A stretch of 64,000 nucleotides of DNA from CAIKMD01 sp963740675 (GTDB taxonomy: Bacteria > Pseudomonadota > Alphaproteobacteria > ATCC43930 > CGMCC-115725): positions 186,001-250,000 of the forward strand of contig CAVUFS010000005.1 in the NCBI GenBank assembly GCA_963740675.1. The letters are read 5' to 3'. Shown in pieces: positions 34,623 to 43,511 of the stretch (the stretch's first letter is position 1; every line of letters begins with the position of its first letter). The notes below the pieces were generated by a model that saw only the letters and a list, made by a program, of their open reading frames with translations, was not told the DNA's origin and did not search any database. Both the position numbers and the translations under genes were made by a program.

Positions 34623-35900
34623 TCAGCCGCTTGCGCAGCCGGCCGCTTGCGATGCATCGAATACGATTTGATCGTACCACCAAAGTTTTTCGAAAAAACG
34701 TCGCGCTCGATCGGAGGGCGACGTCTTGCCAGGAGCGATCGTTGTTTGCGCGATCGTGCCGATGCTTCGGGTTCCGTCGATCGCATCGAACAGGCGCTTT
34801 TCATCCGCATCGATCGTTACGACGAGATCCTTGAACGTGTGGGTGCGGTTGATAAGAGCGGCCGCGACGCCTGTCGGCATCCGCTCTTCAAGGCAGACCG
34901 TGTCCGGCATTCGTAGGGGGACGTAGCCGAGCCAGGCGTCGCCGGTAAAACGAATCTCTTGTCGAACGGCGCTGTCATTGCGGTAGGCGACGACGCTATG
35001 GCGGATCATCGTGCCTCGAAGCAATTCCGCCGCTACATATTGGTCCGTCAAGGAAAGTTGTTGGAGCCTGTGCGCTTGTGGAATCCGCGCAAGAAAGCCA
35101 CAGTGCGAGTGGTAGGGTGCTTGCGCCGCCCAGCGACCGAATTTTAGTTCTCCTCTATCCAAAAACTCGAATAGTTGCGGCACCGAATAGGCGCGGTCCT
35201 GCGGATGCAGAAGCGCATCCGCGAGTGCCGCCTCATTTCTAAAATCGGGCGCTTGTCGCAAGAGATTTTCCAAGGGATGTCCCGGAGGCAGTTGACTCAG
35301 GGCCCTGATCAGATCGGGAATTTCCTCATCGGCGGCACGGATGCCAATTCGTCGACATGCCTCCTGCAGCATATAGATCCCGCACCGCCCGTAGAGCGCA
35401 TACACCATGAGATGCATGGCCCCGTCGCGCTTAAGGACACTGTGGAGCGCCCGAAGCCCTGCATCGGGATCGACCAGATGATGGAGAACGCCGGTACATA
35501 CGATTTGATCGAAGCTCGTCCCTAAATCGCCGGCGCGCTCGATCGGAAGTTGCCGGATTTCGAGATTGCTTAGATCATATTTTTGCTTGAGTTCGTTCGT
35601 GGAGCGAAGGCTTGTCGCGCTAAAATCGATCGCGGTGATCTGCGCCGACGGCCACCGCAAAGCATGTTTTGCCGCCTGCGATGTGCCGCAGCCGGCGACA
35701 AGGATCGAATGATCCTCCCGATAAGGGCTGTTAGGCCAAAAGAGGTGATAATCCGCACGCCGTCTTTGCGGGTCTCGCCAACGTTCTCGATATTCCTCAA
35801 GGCTCACGACGGGCGGCGGGTAAGGGTAGCGGTCGTAAAAATCCCGGACCTCGTCGATCAATCCGTCCGATGTCGAAGAGCCCTCATCCGGCCATTTCAT
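34623..35900 (-). CDS. Class I SAM methyltransferase with C-terminal extension
   Basis: 425 aa. Residues 10-25 carry FYDRYPYPPPV, then a Methyltransf_11/12 core: motif I ILVAGCGTSQAAKHAL, acidic residue in ITAIDFSATSL, and CTGVLHHLVDPDAGLRAL. After residue 230 comes a roughly 190-residue C-terminal region with a winged-helix-like end (RLFDAIDGTRSIGTIAQ) that resembles the HTH-like tail of PqqD-type or methyltransferase regulatory domains. The FYDRYPYPP start is typical for a family methylating peptides or small molecules, substrate unknown. First gene of a unit with DUF1622 and DUF202 genes. Confidence 0.75.
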   Translation of the reverse strand: MKWPDEGSSTSDGLIDEVRDFYDRYPYPPPVVSLEEYRERWRDPQRRRADYHLFWPNSPYREDHSILVAGCGTSQAAKHALRWPSAQITAIDFSATSLRSTNELKQKYDLSNLEIRQLPIERAGDLGTSFDQIVCTGVLHHLVDPDAGLRALHSVLKRDGAMHLMVYALYGRCGIYMLQEACRRIGIRAADEEIPDLIRALSQLPPGHPLENLLRQAPDFRNEAALADALLHPQDRAYSVPQLFEFLDRGELKFGRWAAQAPYHSHCGFLARIPQAHRLQQLSLTDQYVAAELLRGTMIRHSVVAYRNDSAVRQEIRFTGDAWLGYVPLRMPDTVCLEERMPTGVAAALINRTHTFKDLVVTIDADEKRLFDAIDGTRSIGTIAQTTIAPGKTSPSDRARRFFEKLWWYDQIVFDASQAAGCASG

Positions 35901-35942
35901 GGCAACTTACCGCGAGAGTTTGGTGTCGGCAGTTGGGCAGAA

Positions 35943-35971
35943 GAAGGGGCGTACGCACGGCACGCCCCTTC
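35943..35971 (-). terminator. Terminator of the sulfatase gene
   Basis: A perfect 10-bp stem GAAGGGGCGT / ACGCCCCTTC with a 9-base loop lies 20 bases after the sulfatase stop. On the minus strand it is followed by TTCTGCCC, a weak T-tract. Confidence 0.65.
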
Positions 35972-35990
35972 GGTCTCGCGACGACGACAC

Positions 35991-37478
35991 CTATGCGTGC
36001 TGCGTCGCCACCTGCGCCATCACAGCATCGAGGTTGAACGACGCTGGCTTCTGACGGGGCGGGAATTTGACGAAGTCTTCGACCTGTTGGGCGATCACGG
36101 CCTGCATCATATACAGCTGAGGCACGTGATCGACCATCCAGTCCAGATAGGTGTTCGAGTTGTATTCAGCCTTCTCGAACGGATCGCGCCGCATGCTCAT
36201 GATATAGGGCAATCGAAGCTTCACGAACGGCTCGGCCCATTGTCTCATCGTATTCGCACGTTGAACCGCCAGATTGAACTTCCAATCGCCCACCCGCACG
36301 GCAATGACTTCGCCGTCGTCGCTGAAGTAAACAATGGCGTTTCTCGGACTCTCTTTCACCGCGCCCGTCAGGTAGGGGACCTGGTTGTAGCCGTCGAGAT
36401 GGACATGGAACGGCTTGCCGTCGACCGTGCAGCCCTCGAGAAGCTGCTTGGTGACATCGGAATTGCCGGCCGCCGCCAGCAGGGTCGGGAACATGTCGAT
36501 GTGCGAGACAATGCCGTTGAAAACCGAGTCCGGCTTGATCTTGCCGGGCCAACGTATGAAGCACGGCACGCGCCAGCCGCCTTCCCAGTTCGAGTCCTTT
36601 TGACCGCGGAAGGGCGTGGTCGCTCCATCCGGCCAGGTGTCGTTTTCCGGGCCGTTGTCGGTCGAGTACATGACGATCGTGTTGTCCGCGATGCCGAGCT
36701 CGTCGAGCTTGTTAAGCATAATGCCGATTTGCTCGTCATGCACGACCATCCGGTCGCTGTAAGGATCCTGGCCGCTCTTGCCGATATTCTTTTCGGCAAC
36801 GTGAGTCCGGAAATGCATGGCGGTCGAGTTGTACCAAAGGAAGAAAGGCTTATCCTCTTTGGCTTGCTTTTCCATCCATGCGATGGCGCGATCGGTAATT
36901 TCCTCGTCGATCGTTTCCATGCGCTTCTTGGTCAGCGGGCCTGTATCCACGATCGTCTGCCCGCCTTTGCCATCCGCGACGCAATGCAGGACGCCGCGAG
37001 GCCCGAACTTCTTCTTGAATTCGGGGTTCTTGGGATAGTCCGGCAGCTCCGGCTCTTCCTCGGCATTGAGGTGATAGAGATTGCCGAAGAATTCGTCGAA
37101 GCCATGAACCGTCGGCAAAAATTCATCGCGGTCGCCGAGATGGTTCTTGCCGAACTGGCCGGTGGCATAGCCGAGCGGCTTGAGCATTTCCGCAATGGTA
37201 GGATCTTCCTTTTGCAGCCCAACCGTGGCGCCGGGCATGCCGACCTTTGTGAGACCGGTGCGGATCGGGTTTTGGCCGGTGATAAAACAAGCGCGGCCGG
37301 CGGTGCAGCTCTGCTGCGAGTAATAGTCGGTGAACATCGCGCCTTCTTTGGCGATACGATCGATATTGGGCGTTCGGTAGCCCATCATTCCGTGGCTGAA
37401 GTGGCTGATGTTCCAAATCCCGATGTCATCTCCCCAAAGGATGAGGATATTCGGCTGCTTCTTCGTCGCGTCTGCCAT
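35991..37478 (-). CDS. Sulfatase (arylsulfatase family)
   Basis: 495 aa from the ATG at 37478; no signal peptide, so cytoplasmic or exported otherwise. Metal site start is NILILWGDD (Asp17/18). The formylglycine motif is SCTAGR (Cys58, Arg62), a C-x-A-x-R variant rather than the usual C-x-P-x-R, common in this subfamily. STDNGPENDTW and GKNHLGDRDEF provide further metal and sulfate ligands. It cleaves sulfate esters or similar. It needs a formylglycine-generating enzyme, which is not in the window. Predicted single-gene transcript with its own terminator. Confidence 0.88.
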   Translation of the reverse strand: MADATKKQPNILILWGDDIGIWNISHFSHGMMGYRTPNIDRIAKEGAMFTDYYSQQSCTAGRACFITGQNPIRTGLTKVGMPGATVGLQKEDPTIAEMLKPLGYATGQFGKNHLGDRDEFLPTVHGFDEFFGNLYHLNAEEEPELPDYPKNPEFKKKFGPRGVLHCVADGKGGQTIVDTGPLTKKRMETIDEEITDRAIAWMEKQAKEDKPFFLWYNSTAMHFRTHVAEKNIGKSGQDPYSDRMVVHDEQIGIMLNKLDELGIADNTIVMYSTDNGPENDTWPDGATTPFRGQKDSNWEGGWRVPCFIRWPGKIKPDSVFNGIVSHIDMFPTLLAAAGNSDVTKQLLEGCTVDGKPFHVHLDGYNQVPYLTGAVKESPRNAIVYFSDDGEVIAVRVGDWKFNLAVQRANTMRQWAEPFVKLRLPYIMSMRRDPFEKAEYNSNTYLDWMVDHVPQLYMMQAVIAQQVEDFVKFPPRQKPASFNLDAVMAQVATQHA

Positions 37479-37733
37479 TAACCGCCTCCTGAGTTGGGTC
37501 GTTGCCGGTGGGATTGGGCGCGCGAACATGCGGCTCCGTTCCTCGGGCTTTCACCGCGCCGGATTGATTTGCTCAATGTCCTCGGAACCCCACCCAGCGA
37601 CAATCAGGTGAAGTCTGTAGATTTTTCGATTGAGGGGACCATGCCGGGTGATCGCGTGTGAATCGCAAGAGCCGCTAAGCTCGCGTCTCAGGTCAGTCGA
37701 AATTTCCGCGCGCGTTCAGACGCGCGCCCTCGT

Positions 37734-38225
37734 TCATTTCGGCGCGCGCATCCGCCATCGTGCAATGCGCGCGACCGGACCACGGAGCAAGAGGTAAGGA
37801 ATAAAGCCGAGCAAGAGTGCGACAAAGACCGCCTCACCGGGGTAAAAGGTCTTCAGCACGATAATCTGATAAATCACGTCCATGACGAGGCCCAGGAGAA
37901 TGACCCGGGCGGTGGTGATCAGCCCCTCGCGCAGCCGGCCTCCGCGCTCGCCGCGACTGGCAAGTATCGTCCAGAAATAGGGGGAACGGCCGAGCTTCGC
38001 GTCTTTAAGGCCGTCGACCAACGCCACTATCGCCACCATGACCGGCTGAAGAATGAAACGGAAGCGCAGCGGCCCATCGGGACGCTCGATCAAGTCGGTC
38101 CATATGCGCTGCCGCACCTCGGACGAGAATCCATACCAAATCGCGCCCGCCACGATGAAGCAGAGCATCAGCACGACAACGAGTTGGACCAGGAAAATTT
38201 GGCTTCTCGATGGGGTCTGGTTCAT
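37734..38225 (-). CDS. Small integral membrane protein (163 aa)
   Basis: 163 aa from the ATG at 38225, which has AAGAAGGG upstream. The first helix is LVVVLMLCFIVAGAIWYGF. Two or three more follow (LQPVMVAIVALVDGL, VILLGLVMDVIYQIIVL, EAVFVALLLGFIPYLLL). A charged central loop contains RSPYFWTILASRGERGGR. No family was recognised. The 250 bases between it and the sulfatase show no gene. Confidence 0.7.
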   Translation of the reverse strand: MNQTPSRSQIFLVQLVVVLMLCFIVAGAIWYGFSSEVRQRIWTDLIERPDGPLRFRFILQPVMVAIVALVDGLKDAKLGRSPYFWTILASRGERGGRLREGLITTARVILLGLVMDVIYQIIVLKTFYPGEAVFVALLLGFIPYLLLRGPVARIARWRMRAPK

Positions 38226-38519
38226 CGCAACGCCCTTCTTCGGCGTGATGCCTCGAAAACGCACGATTTGCGGACGAGATCGATTTCCCCACGGCGCGCC
38301 GCCGTGATGCTCGCCCGGTCAGTGTGACAAATTCGGGCAGACGGATCGCGGGATAAATCGGATAAAACCCTGAAAACGCGCCCCATCATGCTCTACTGAT
38401 ACTGTCCCTACCGAAAATGGAAGGCGGCGAGCGTGCTTTGACCGCTTCAAACGCGGCCCAAGAGCGAATGATGGCGTATTCATGGCACACACCTCCCGTC
38501 CTGCCACGCTTGCCCATAT

Positions 38520-38543
38520 CGCTATATTTATTAATATATAACG
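38520..38543. promoter_or_regulatory. ModE box upstream of coxG
   Basis: Arms CGCTATAT and ATATAACG with exactly 8 bases between them. Both arms match the known ModE consensus (CGnTATAT-N8-ATATAnCG) and 7 of 8 positions are symmetric. It lies 57 bases upstream of the coxG ATG, in an AT-rich island within GC-rich DNA. The rest of the 375-base spacer (38226-38600) holds the hairpin described separately and nothing else recognised. Confidence 0.75.
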
Positions 38544-38550
38544 ATCAAGC

Positions 38551-38577
38551 GGCGCCGGGCGGCGCCAAGGATTTTTT
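38551..38577 (+). terminator. Terminator-like hairpin in the coxG leader
   Basis: GGCGCC-GGGC-GGCGCC forms a 6-bp GC stem, followed by AAGGA and six Ts. It falls between the ModE box and the coxG start. The gap between stem and T-run weakens the case for an efficient terminator. It may attenuate readthrough into coxG or simply end an upstream transcript. Confidence 0.45.
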
Positions 38578-38600
38578 GGCGGAATAAGGATCTCTCTTCC

Positions 38601-39284
38601 ATGGATATGTCTGGTGAATATCGCATCGCCGCGATGCGCGATAAGGTTTGGCAGGCGCTCAATGATCCGGCGATCTTGAAACAGTGCATTCCCGGCCGTG
38701 AATCGCTCGAGAAGCTTTCCGACACCGAGATGAACGGCAAGGTCACGGCGAAGGTCGGGCCGGTCACCGCGCGCTTCGGCGGAAAGGTCACGCTGTCCGA
38801 TCTCGATCCGCCGAACAGCTATCGGATCTCCGGTGAAGGCACCGGCGGACCGGCGGGCTTCGCCAAAGGCGGCGCCACGGTAACCCTGCGCGACGACAAC
38901 GGCGCGACGGTCCTGAGCTATAAGGTCGACGCGAATGTCGGCGGCAAGCTGGCGCAGATCGGCTCGCGCCTCATCGACAGCACCGCACGCAAGATGGCCG
39001 ACGATTTCTTCGCGCGTTTCGCCGCGATCGTCGGCGCTCCTGCTGCCGAGACGCCGCAAGCAGCGCCCGCCCCTGCCGCCGTAGCGCCTCCTCCTGTTGC
39101 CGAACCGGCGCCCGCGAACGAGCCCCCTGCTGCAGCGCCTGCGCCGCAGCCCGCGCTGGTCGTCGAGCGCAGAGTTGCTGCCAGCACCGCGGCCGTGGCC
39201 GCAGCACCCGCGACGCTGTCCTATTGGCTCTGGGGCGCGGTCGCGATCGTCATCCTCGCCGCGATCTATCTCGTGGTACGCTAG
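38601..39284 (+). CDS. coxG: CoxG-like carbon monoxide dehydrogenase subunit G (SRPBCC) with membrane anchor
   Basis: 227 aa. Residues 1-150 are a SRPBCC/CoxG domain (MSGEYRIAAMRDKVWQALND, ILKQCIPGRESLEKLSDTEM, GGPAGFAKGGATVTLRDDN, GKLAQIGSRLIDSTARKMAD). Then comes a 50-residue Ala/Pro linker and a C-terminal transmembrane helix (YWLWGAVAIVILAAIYLVV). CoxG proteins tether Mo-containing CO-dehydrogenase-type enzymes to the membrane or help load quinone electrons. The catalytic coxMSL genes are absent, so the gene is an orphan. The upstream ModE box fits a molybdoenzyme link. Confidence 0.88.
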   Translation: MDMSGEYRIAAMRDKVWQALNDPAILKQCIPGRESLEKLSDTEMNGKVTAKVGPVTARFGGKVTLSDLDPPNSYRISGEGTGGPAGFAKGGATVTLRDDNGATVLSYKVDANVGGKLAQIGSRLIDSTARKMADDFFARFAAIVGAPAAETPQAAPAPAAVAPPPVAEPAPANEPPAAAPAPQPALVVERRVAASTAAVAAAPATLSYWLWGAVAIVILAAIYLVVR

Positions 39285-39293
39285 GCGGCGCGC

Positions 39294-39971
39294 CTATTTC
39301 GAGGCGAAGACCAGGACTGGGTCGGCGCGATAGAGATCGGGAAACGACGCTTTCAGATCGGCGATCTTGGGCAGATCAAACATGACGATGTAGGGGTAGC
39401 TCGGGTGCCGGGTGAGGAAATCCTGGTGATAATCCTCGGCCGCATAGAATGTCTTTCCCGGCTCGATCGTCGTCGCGATCTTTTCCTTGTAGGCATGCGC
39501 TTCATCGAGCTGCGCGATATAGGCCTTGGCGACTTTCGCCTGCTCGTCGCTCGTCGGGAAAATCGTCGAGCGATATTGCGTGCCGGTGTCGGGGCCCTGG
39601 CGGTTGATCTCGGTCGGGTCATGCGCGACCGAGAAATAGATCTGCAGGACGCGACCATAGGAGATGCGATGCGGATCGAAGGTGATCTGCACGGATTCGG
39701 CGTGGCCGGTCTTTCCGCCGCTCACCGTCTCGTATTCGGCGGTGTCCTTCTGGCCGCCGGCATAGCCCGAGACCGCTTTGATCACACCATCGACATGCTG
39801 GAAGACGCCCTGCACGCCCCAGAAACAACCGCCGGCGACAACCGCGACTTCGGTCGTCGCCTGACCCGCCGCCTCATCCTGCACCGGCGCCGGCACGACG
39901 CGCGCCTCAGCAGCCAGCGGCAGCGCCAGAAGCGCGAGCAACGCCAGCGCGCCGGTTAAATGCTTTTTCAT
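39294..39971 (-). CDS. msrA: Peptide methionine-S-sulfoxide reductase A, exported form
   Basis: About 225 aa. Signal peptide (KKHLTGALALLALLALPLAA) then a mature MsrA domain with the catalytic motif GGCFWGVQG (Cys 49 counted from the ATG at 39971). Further motifs are GYAGGQ, YETVSGGKTGHAESVQI, FSVAHDPTEINRQGPDTGTQ and YAAEDYHQDFL. Several ATGs are clustered at the start (39983, 39974, 39971); GGAG spacing favours the last. It repairs oxidised Met residues in periplasmic proteins. It is convergent with coxG (9-base gap). Confidence 0.92.
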   Translation of the reverse strand: MKKHLTGALALLALLALPLAAEARVVPAPVQDEAAGQATTEVAVVAGGCFWGVQGVFQHVDGVIKAVSGYAGGQKDTAEYETVSGGKTGHAESVQITFDPHRISYGRVLQIYFSVAHDPTEINRQGPDTGTQYRSTIFPTSDEQAKVAKAYIAQLDEAHAYKEKIATTIEPGKTFYAAEDYHQDFLTRHPSYPYIVMFDLPKIADLKASFPDLYRADPVLVFASK

Positions 39972-40060
39972 CATCGTCTCCATCCTCGCGGCAACACGTT
40001 CATGCGCGCGATGTTAGCTCATATAGGTATCCGCACCGAAATCGCGAAACCGTGAGCCGG

Positions 40061-40513
40061 TCAGGTCGCGTCGTGCCGCCCGCGTTCGGGTTTCACATCG
40101 ATCAACGGCGTGCCGTCGAGGCAATCGAGGCCGCGTACTTCGACGATATTGTCGCGCACCGCCACGAGCTCGACGATCGATGAGGCGATCGGATTGGGCC
40201 GCACCGGCGAGCGCAGCGCAAAAGTGCCGGCGAACGTGCCGAGACGCGGCGCTTGCAGCACGAGATCGCGCCGCGCCTGATGCATCCAGTAGAGCACCTG
40301 CAGGCGGCGATGCTGCTCGAGCCCGGTCAGTGCGACACGCCAGCGTTCGTCGATCGCCAGCGAGCAGACCGGACCATCGACACTGCCACGCTTCGGGCAA
40401 TCGGCGCGCGAGCGCCACGGCGTGCGGATCACGCCGATGAAATAAACGCCCGCATCCGGCGCCGCCGGCAGCGTGCCGGCGATTTCGCCGGCACGCATGT
40501 CGCTATCGGCCAT
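40061..40513 (-). CDS. trmO: tRNA m6t6A37 methyltransferase, TrmO/TsaA type
   Basis: 150 aa from the ATG at 40513. The TsaA/TrmO barrel is visible: VYFIGVIRTPWRSRADCPKR at the start, LQVLYWMHQARRDLV in the middle, GTFALRSPVRPNPIASSIVE and VRGLDCLDGTPLIDVKP near the end. The enzyme N6-methylates t6A37 of tRNA-Thr; some relatives are of uncertain target. It lies 22 bases downstream of the cytochrome/propeller gene on the same strand. Confidence 0.85.
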   Translation of the reverse strand: MADSDMRAGEIAGTLPAAPDAGVYFIGVIRTPWRSRADCPKRGSVDGPVCSLAIDERWRVALTGLEQHRRLQVLYWMHQARRDLVLQAPRLGTFAGTFALRSPVRPNPIASSIVELVAVRDNIVEVRGLDCLDGTPLIDVKPERGRHDAT

Positions 40514-40535
40514 CGGACGCCATCGATCCGTCCCC

Positions 40536-42765
40536 TCAATCCGCGAGGGGATTGGGGCGGATCTGGAAGTGGAAGGCCAGCGGCTTGCTGCCCTTGCCAC
40601 CCTCATGCATCCAAGGCGTGCGATCGCCGCTCGTTGTCCAGACGCCGCGCGCCTTCCAGCCGCCATTCGGATCGTCGATGCGGCCGTCGAGCCCCTTGGT
40701 ATAGAAGCTCATCGGATAAGGCACGCGCATCACCACCCATTTGCCGTTGACCAGCGCAAGCAACGCGTCGTTCTCGTTGCCGGTCGAGATCGGCACGTCC
40801 TTGCCGAGGCCGAGCGTGTCGTGCTGATCGACCCAGGTGTAGTAGCTCGCCTCGGCGCTGTTCTTGCCGATGCCGGCAAAGCCCGGACCCGGATACTGAT
40901 AGAAACTCCAGCCTTCGGGACAGGCGTTACCGGCCGCGGCGGTCGGGCCGTTGAGCGGGCCTTTGCACTTGCTGCGATCGAACTCGCCGAGATGGCCCGA
41001 GCCGAGCGACACCCAGACGTCGCCTTTGCTGTCGATATCGGCGCCGCGCGGACCGAAGCCCGGCATCGGAATGGCATAGAACTCCGACATCGCGGTATGC
41101 GTCGGATCATCGCCCGGCGCGACGCGCACGATGCCGCCGGTACCGCCGAAGATGCCGACCGACGCCCAGACCGAGCCGTCGACCGGGTTTGGCATGATCG
41201 CGTAGCTGCCGCCGGGCAGGCGCCGATCCTTCGTCGGATCGATCGGTTGCGTGGGATCGACCCAGGCGTCGCGCTTGCCGTTGGCGTTGGCGTCCGTCAC
41301 CAGCGGCGTCCAGCCTTGCGCGATCTGCGCCGCCTTGCCGGCATCGCCGGTCTCGGCCAGCGCGTCGTCGAACTTCTTCACATTGAGCCAGCCGATCACC
41401 GGCCCGCCGCCGCTCGCCCAAAGCGTGTCGTCCTTGTCGAAGCCGAATTGCAGATGCTGCGTGCCGAAGCAGGTATCGATAAAGGTGAATTTCATCGTCT
41501 TCGGATCGAGCATACCGAGCTGGCGCTCGTTCTCTTTGAGCGGAAACACCTTCGCCGATTTCGAGATCGGAGCCCTCCTTGCAGAAAGCCGGGTCTTCCT
41601 TGCCGCGCACCGAGACGGTCAGCCACAGCCGGCCCTTCTCGTCGAACATGGAATTGTGATTGTTCACATAGTTCGACCAGATCTTCTGATCGCCCCAATA
41701 GGCCGAGGGCTGCATGATCTTCGCATCGGCCGCGCGGCCCGCGCCGAGACTCTCGGGCATATCGGCATCGCGATGCGGCGCCTTGAAGACGCTGACGGTA
41801 TTGGTCTTGGGATCGAGGACCGGCAGGTCGTCGGTCGAATATTCGGTCGAGCCGAAGAGCGGGCCGTAACCATTGACCGTGGGGTTGCGCTTATCGGTCG
41901 AGATCAGATCGTGGAGATAGGTGCTGGGGCTGCCCCATTCCCATTCGGTGATGACGACATTGCGCTCCACGCCTTGCGGCCGTGGCGGCGTCGCTTTCGG
42001 CAACTCGCCCTTGGCGATGCGCGTCGTCCAATCGGCGAAATAATGCAGCGCGACACCGCCGGTCGGGCCGACCGCGCCGACCATCAGGGAGCCGGCCTGG
42101 CCGGATTGGATGCGGCGAATCCAGGCCTGCTCCGGATCGAGATCGGCGAAGGCCGCGGGGATCGTGCGCGTCGCCTGCATGCCGAGCTGGTGACAGCCGA
42201 CGCAACCGCGATTCTTGATGTTGGTGAGGTAATCCTGCTGCGTCTCTTTCGCCGGCAGCGCGCTCTTGCCGCCGAACTGATCGGCGCCCGGGATCTGCAG
42301 CAACGAGAACCAGTAGATCGCCGGATAATATTGCGCAGCAACGGCGGCGCTGGGCGCCGGCACCGCGTTGAGATCGAGATGTTGCCCCGGCACGCCATGC
42401 ACCTTCGGCGAATCGACAAGCCCGTAGCCACGCACCCAGACGCTGTAATCGGCCTTCGGCAAATCGGGCAGCACGTAGCGGCCCTTATCGTCGGTGACGA
42501 CGATTTTCGCGAATTTCGTCGGGAGCTCGGTCGTCTCGGCGATCACCCAGACGCCGGCCTCGGGTCCATGCGGGCTGGTCACCGTACCGCTGATGACTTG
42601 CGGGGTGAGCGGTAGCGTGTTCGGCGTGGCTGCCGCTTTGCTTGGCGTTGCCGCCGCGATTTGCAGCGGCCGCGAATCGCCGTTGTCGCCCGCCGCGGCA
42701 TCGCGCGCGGAGAGCCCCAACAACGCGAGACTGGCAACGCTTAGATAGAGTGCATGCTTCAACAC
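40536..42765 (-). pseudogene. Cytochrome c / carboxypeptidase-regulatory-like / beta-propeller protein, one frameshift
   Basis: The intended product is about 742 aa. Signal peptide (LKHALYLSVASLALLGLSA), then a CarboxypepD_reg-like domain (ISGTVTSPHGPEAGVWVIAE, GRYVLPDLPKADYSVWVRGY). A class I cytochrome c heme site CVGCH follows (RGCVGCHQLGMQATRTIP). The rest is a Vgb/SMP-30-like propeller (NHNSMFDEKGRLWLTVSVRG, KFTFIDTCFGTQHLQFGF, PRGADIDSKGDVWVSLGSGH). The frame is lost near 41564 (GSDL then SKSAKVFPL in the next frame), by a single base. It is either a sequencing indel or recent loss. A periplasmic redox or lactonase-like role is possible; the substrate is unknown. Confidence 0.8.
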
Positions 42766-42898
42766 GATGGCGCCCCTCCCGAAAATGCTTCTTTGGTAAC
42801 GTATTCACGGACGTTAATGCGACACTGTCAAGCGAAGCGCTTGACGCCCGTCTGGCTTTGCAGGAAGTCTTAACAAATCAGAAGAGCGGGAGGCCAGA

Positions 42899-43315
42899 AT
42901 GGCCACAGTTGCGTTGCGTCGTGTCATTTCCTCTATTGCGCCGTCGGTGCTGGCGGCGCTGGTGATGTTGAGCCCGGGCGCGCCCCATTCACCCAATGGG
43001 CACTCACCTTATGTGATCAAGACCGGCACCGATGTATTCGGCAGCGGCACGGGTGGGCTCGGCTCGCACGGGACCAGCATGTATTCCTCGGGCTACGACA
43101 GATCCGGCTGGGGCATCAGCACGATGAAGCCGCTGACGCCGCCGGCGCCTGAACCGGCGCGTTCCGTCGTCCCATCGCGCGGCAATTTCGGACCGCTGCC
43201 CGGCAGCGACTATCTCGGCGCCAATGGCTATGGCGGCCCGCTCGGCGCCGGCGTCGGCAGCGGCAATCTTGGCGGCTCGCTTCAGCCTCTCGGCAGCACC
43301 GACTACAGCCGCTGA
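42899..43315 (+). CDS. Secreted Gly/Ser/Pro-rich protein
   Basis: 138 aa with GGGAGG upstream of the ATG. An N-terminal signal peptide (VISSIAPSVLAALVMLSPGA) is followed by a low-complexity mature part rich in Gly, Ser and Pro (GTGGLGSHGTSMYSSGYDRS, LGSTDYSR end). No domain recognised. Similar low-complexity exported proteins are common in alphaproteobacteria. It is divergent from the cytochrome/propeller gene. Confidence 0.6.
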   Translation: MATVALRRVISSIAPSVLAALVMLSPGAPHSPNGHSPYVIKTGTDVFGSGTGGLGSHGTSMYSSGYDRSGWGISTMKPLTPPAPEPARSVVPSRGNFGPLPGSDYLGANGYGGPLGAGVGSGNLGGSLQPLGSTDYSR

Positions 43316-43342
43316 AAGCTGTTAGCCGTAGGCTCTCATTAG

Positions 43343-43452
43343 CGTCATTGCGAGGAACGTAGCGACGAGGCAAATCCAGAGGCCGCTTATGTTGAAATGC
43401 TTGGATTGCTTCGCCCTCATCCCGAGCTTGTCGAGGGACGCTCGCAATGACG
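43343..43452. repeat. Palindromic intergenic repeat, copy 2, with inner insertion
   Basis: It has the same outer arms (CGTCATTGCGAG / CTCGCAATGACG) and inner arms as the element at 28167-28249. The right arm is split by about 25 bases, CCCTC...GAGGG, which itself is a small palindrome (ATCCCGAGCTTGTC core). So one repeat is nested inside another. Confidence 0.75.
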
Positions 43453-43511
43453 CGTCAAAATGATCGGCCCACTAGCTGAAAGCTGATCGCTTCTGGCCTA
43501 TCATACCGCTT

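Noticed and set aside
35583..37481. Long plus-strand open frame (632 codons) opposite the sulfatase
   Set aside because: It is antisense to a clearly conserved sulfatase; the sequence is His/Arg-rich without any domain, typical of GC-rich shadow frames.
38551..38577. Molybdenum-cofactor riboswitch in the coxG leader
   Set aside because: The leader after the ModE box is only about 57 bases and has one simple hairpin, far too short for a Moco-type aptamer.
41251..42615. 454-codon plus-strand frame opposite the cytochrome/propeller gene
   Set aside because: The minus strand carries signal peptide, heme motif and propeller repeats; the plus frame has none.
28167..43452. CRISPR array
   Set aside because: The two matching repeats are 15 kb apart, palindromic and single; no regular spacers exist anywhere in the window.
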